Source: Fischerella muscicola SAG 1427-1 = PCC 73103 (GTDB lineage: Bacteria > Cyanobacteriota > Cyanobacteriia > Cyanobacteriales > Nostocaceae). Taken from it: a DNA stretch of 34,750 bases. The notes beneath the pieces are model-generated. The model had not been told where the DNA came from and ran no database searches. It was given only the letters and a program-made list of their open reading frames with translations. The stretch is taken from contig NZ_AJLJ01000171.1 of assembly GCF_000317245.1 (NCBI RefSeq), positions 1-34,750 on the forward strand, in the 5' to 3' direction. Positions 34,401 through 34,750 of this stretch are shown here, one piece after another (positions within the stretch are counted from its first letter, which is position 1; each line of letters starts with the position of its first letter). The position numbers and the translations under genes were made by a program.

Positions 34401-34599
34401 CTAAAATTGTTGTAACGGTGTTTTCTACTACCTCAGCACTAGCACCAACATAGTTAGCAGTAACTTGGATTTGAGTAGGACTAATTTCTGGATACTGCTC
34501 TGTAGGTAAGGTAGGAATGCTTATCGCCCCTACTAGCAGAATGATAATAGCGCAGACACTGGTAAAAACAGGTCGCCTGATAAAAAAATCGACAAACAT
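31417..34599 (-). CDS. RND efflux pump permease (AcrB/HAE1 type)
   Basis: This 1060-residue inner-membrane pump exports drugs or hydrophobic compounds using the proton gradient. From the ATG at 34599 it begins FVDFFIRRPVFTSVCAIIIL, the canonical first helix of the HAE1 family; 36 extra open codons upstream look like spacer. The proton-relay pair is in LVVDDAIIVVEDI (the Asp407-Asp408 equivalents of AcrB) and the lysine in IGLASKNAIL (the Lys940 equivalent). Two large periplasmic porter loops and 12 membrane helices are evident. No Shine-Dalgarno is clear before the ATG. The periplasmic adaptor should be coded just upstream, beyond the right edge. Confidence 0.96.
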   Translation of the reverse strand: MFVDFFIRRPVFTSVCAIIILLVGAISIPTLPTEQYPEISPTQIQVTANYVGASAEVVENTVTTILERQINGVEGMKYMTSSSSNSGTSTITVTFDASRDADIAAVDVQNRVSLAEPQLPEPVTQTGVTVSKQSNNILLAIGLYSEKGEYDTVFLSNYTDLYISDALKRIKGVSEARIFGERRYAMRLWLDPNRLASRDLTAQDVIDALDEQNLQVGAGQIGQQPSAEEQMYQIDLRAISRLTDASEFEDIVIKTSQDGSLIKLKDVGRAELGAENYSSFLRFRGNEGVGIGIFPTPGSNVLDVAKAVKAEMAVLARKFPPGMKYQVAFDTTTFIEESLAEVVKTLFEAVALVVLVIFVFLQDWRTTLIPVIVIPLGLIGTFAFIKAFGFSINTLTLFGLTLATGLVVDDAIIVVEDISRLIEEGIPPRQAASEAMRELLGAVIATSLVLMAVFVPVAFFPGSTGQIYRQFALTIAFSVTISTFLAITLTPSLSALMLRRGQKSTGWLGWVFARFNNVIDWSRRKYERSLIRLSRVKAIVVLLFILSLGLTGWLYFRVPSAFLPEEDQGYFITIIQGPEGVSLNYTSKVMRQVEEEILKLPEVTGTFAVGGFSFSGSTSNNGVIFTTLKPWDERTKEGQSAQGIIANLQGKLGAITEARVFPVNPPTIQGLGSFGGFQFQLQDRAGNSNLETMLQVMGQLLQQGNQTPGLQAVFSTFAANTPQILIEVDRSRAKALQVDVDEVFNTLQNYLGSRYVNDFNFERRTYRVYVQADTQFRSNPEDIGKLYVRSANDQMIPLSDLVKLTPTTGAQTINHYNLFRSIEINGSAAPGTSSGGAIQAMENIAQKVLPTTFGYEWSGIAQEEKTSGGQAPLIFLLGLVFVFLVLAAQYENYIDPLVIMLSVPLAILGALAAQSLRGLPNDIYCQVGLVMLIGLASKNAILIVEFANQLRETGLSYTKAVIRAAQERLRPILMTSFAFILGIYPLLFPEGAGAGSRRSLGTAVVGGMLVSTFLSLFVVPILYIVIGSLRDRLLKRRPPQQPPHHIEEVEEDGRVTTKTY

Positions 34600-34641
34600 A
34601 TTGGGGATAAAGGAGATGGGGAGTGTAGGGAAGTAATGTAG

Positions 34642-34661
34642 AGACGCGCCATGGCGCGTCT
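34642..34661. repeat. 20-bp perfect palindrome
   Basis: AGACGCGCCATGGCGCGTCT is its own reverse complement. It sits 42 bases before the RND start codon in the short spacer after the presumed adaptor gene. It resembles a dispersed Nostoc palindrome (GTAGAGACGCGCC class) and in RNA would form a very stable hairpin. Confidence 0.7.
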
Positions 34662-34714
34662 GGCAGTGAGTGTCGGGAGTAAACAACAAACAACAACCAC
34701 CAACCAATCAATTC

Positions 34715-34750
34715 TTATTTGGATTCTGGATTAATGGGAGCTCCATCTGT
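34715..34750 (-). CDS. probable C-terminus of the RND periplasmic adaptor (partial)
   Basis: The last 36 bases read on the minus strand as an open frame to the window edge, ending TDGAPINPESK and a TAA stop (34717-34715). A Gly-Ala-Pro-rich end of this type is usual for HlyD/AcrA-like membrane fusion proteins in cyanobacteria. The place, upstream of the pump gene on the same strand, is where the adaptor is normally found. Only 11 residues are visible, so this is a context-based call. Confidence 0.4.
   Translation of the reverse strand, partial: TDGAPINPESK

Overview
The window comes from a cyanobacterium, most likely a filamentous heterocyst-forming one (Nostocales: Nostoc, Calothrix or a relative). 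This rests on more than 30 copies of the HIP1 octamer GCGATCGC, where chance would give about one; tandem CCACTAA heptamers of the STRR class known from Nostocales; several small palindromic repeats flanked by inverted ends; and gene families typical of these genomes (lrtA-type long HPF, an SLH-domain surface protein, a receiver/thioredoxin-reductase-like fusion, and a CheB-CheR-PAS-kinase-receiver giant). The genes are AT-rich with long gene-poor spacers. No rRNA, tRNA, CRISPR array, transposase or prophage gene was seen.

Layout. Positions 1-2100 hold ybaB and a low-molecular-weight tyrosine phosphatase, converging on a rhomboid protease. Positions 2300-6970 hold an unrecognised helical protein, then a Spy/CpxP-like periplasmic protein divergent from a NarL-type two-component pair (membrane kinase plus LuxR-type regulator), with a striking nested palindrome between them; a secreted HEAT-repeat protein follows. 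Positions 7250-11140 hold a nucleoside deaminase, a voltage-gated-type K+ channel with a C-terminal zinc ribbon, an OmpA-like protein, and a beta-helix/SLH protein whose linker is coded by a perfect 12-bp tandem repeat. Positions 11399-15622 are filled by one 1407-residue hybrid sensor that contains no HIP1 site.

Positions 15700-20930 hold a cluster of small repeats, long-form HPF, lipB, an amino-acid ABC ATPase divergent from a fused substrate-binding/permease protein, and a lipoprotein nuclease. Positions 20930-22970 are a decaying accessory patch: a small Cys/Trp-containing membrane protein, a broken histidine kinase, a short SLH-like secreted protein, a 45-residue membrane protein, and a 151-bp MITE-like element ending one base from the next stop codon.

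From 21972 to the right edge every gene is on the minus strand: a B12-binding-type radical SAM enzyme, polyphosphate kinase, the receiver/flavoprotein fusion, a VOC protein, a NapA/Kef-type antiporter, an AcrB-like RND pump, and at the edge what looks like the tail of its periplasmic adaptor.

The common theme is envelope and stress physiology: envelope stress sensing, surface proteins, ion and solute transport, efflux, polyphosphate and ribosome hibernation. The best candidates for something undescribed are the Spy/kinase/regulator module with its shared palindrome, the cysteine-depleted receiver-glutaredoxin-like-TrxR-like flavoprotein, the zinc-ribbon K+ channel, and the 45-residue membrane protein.
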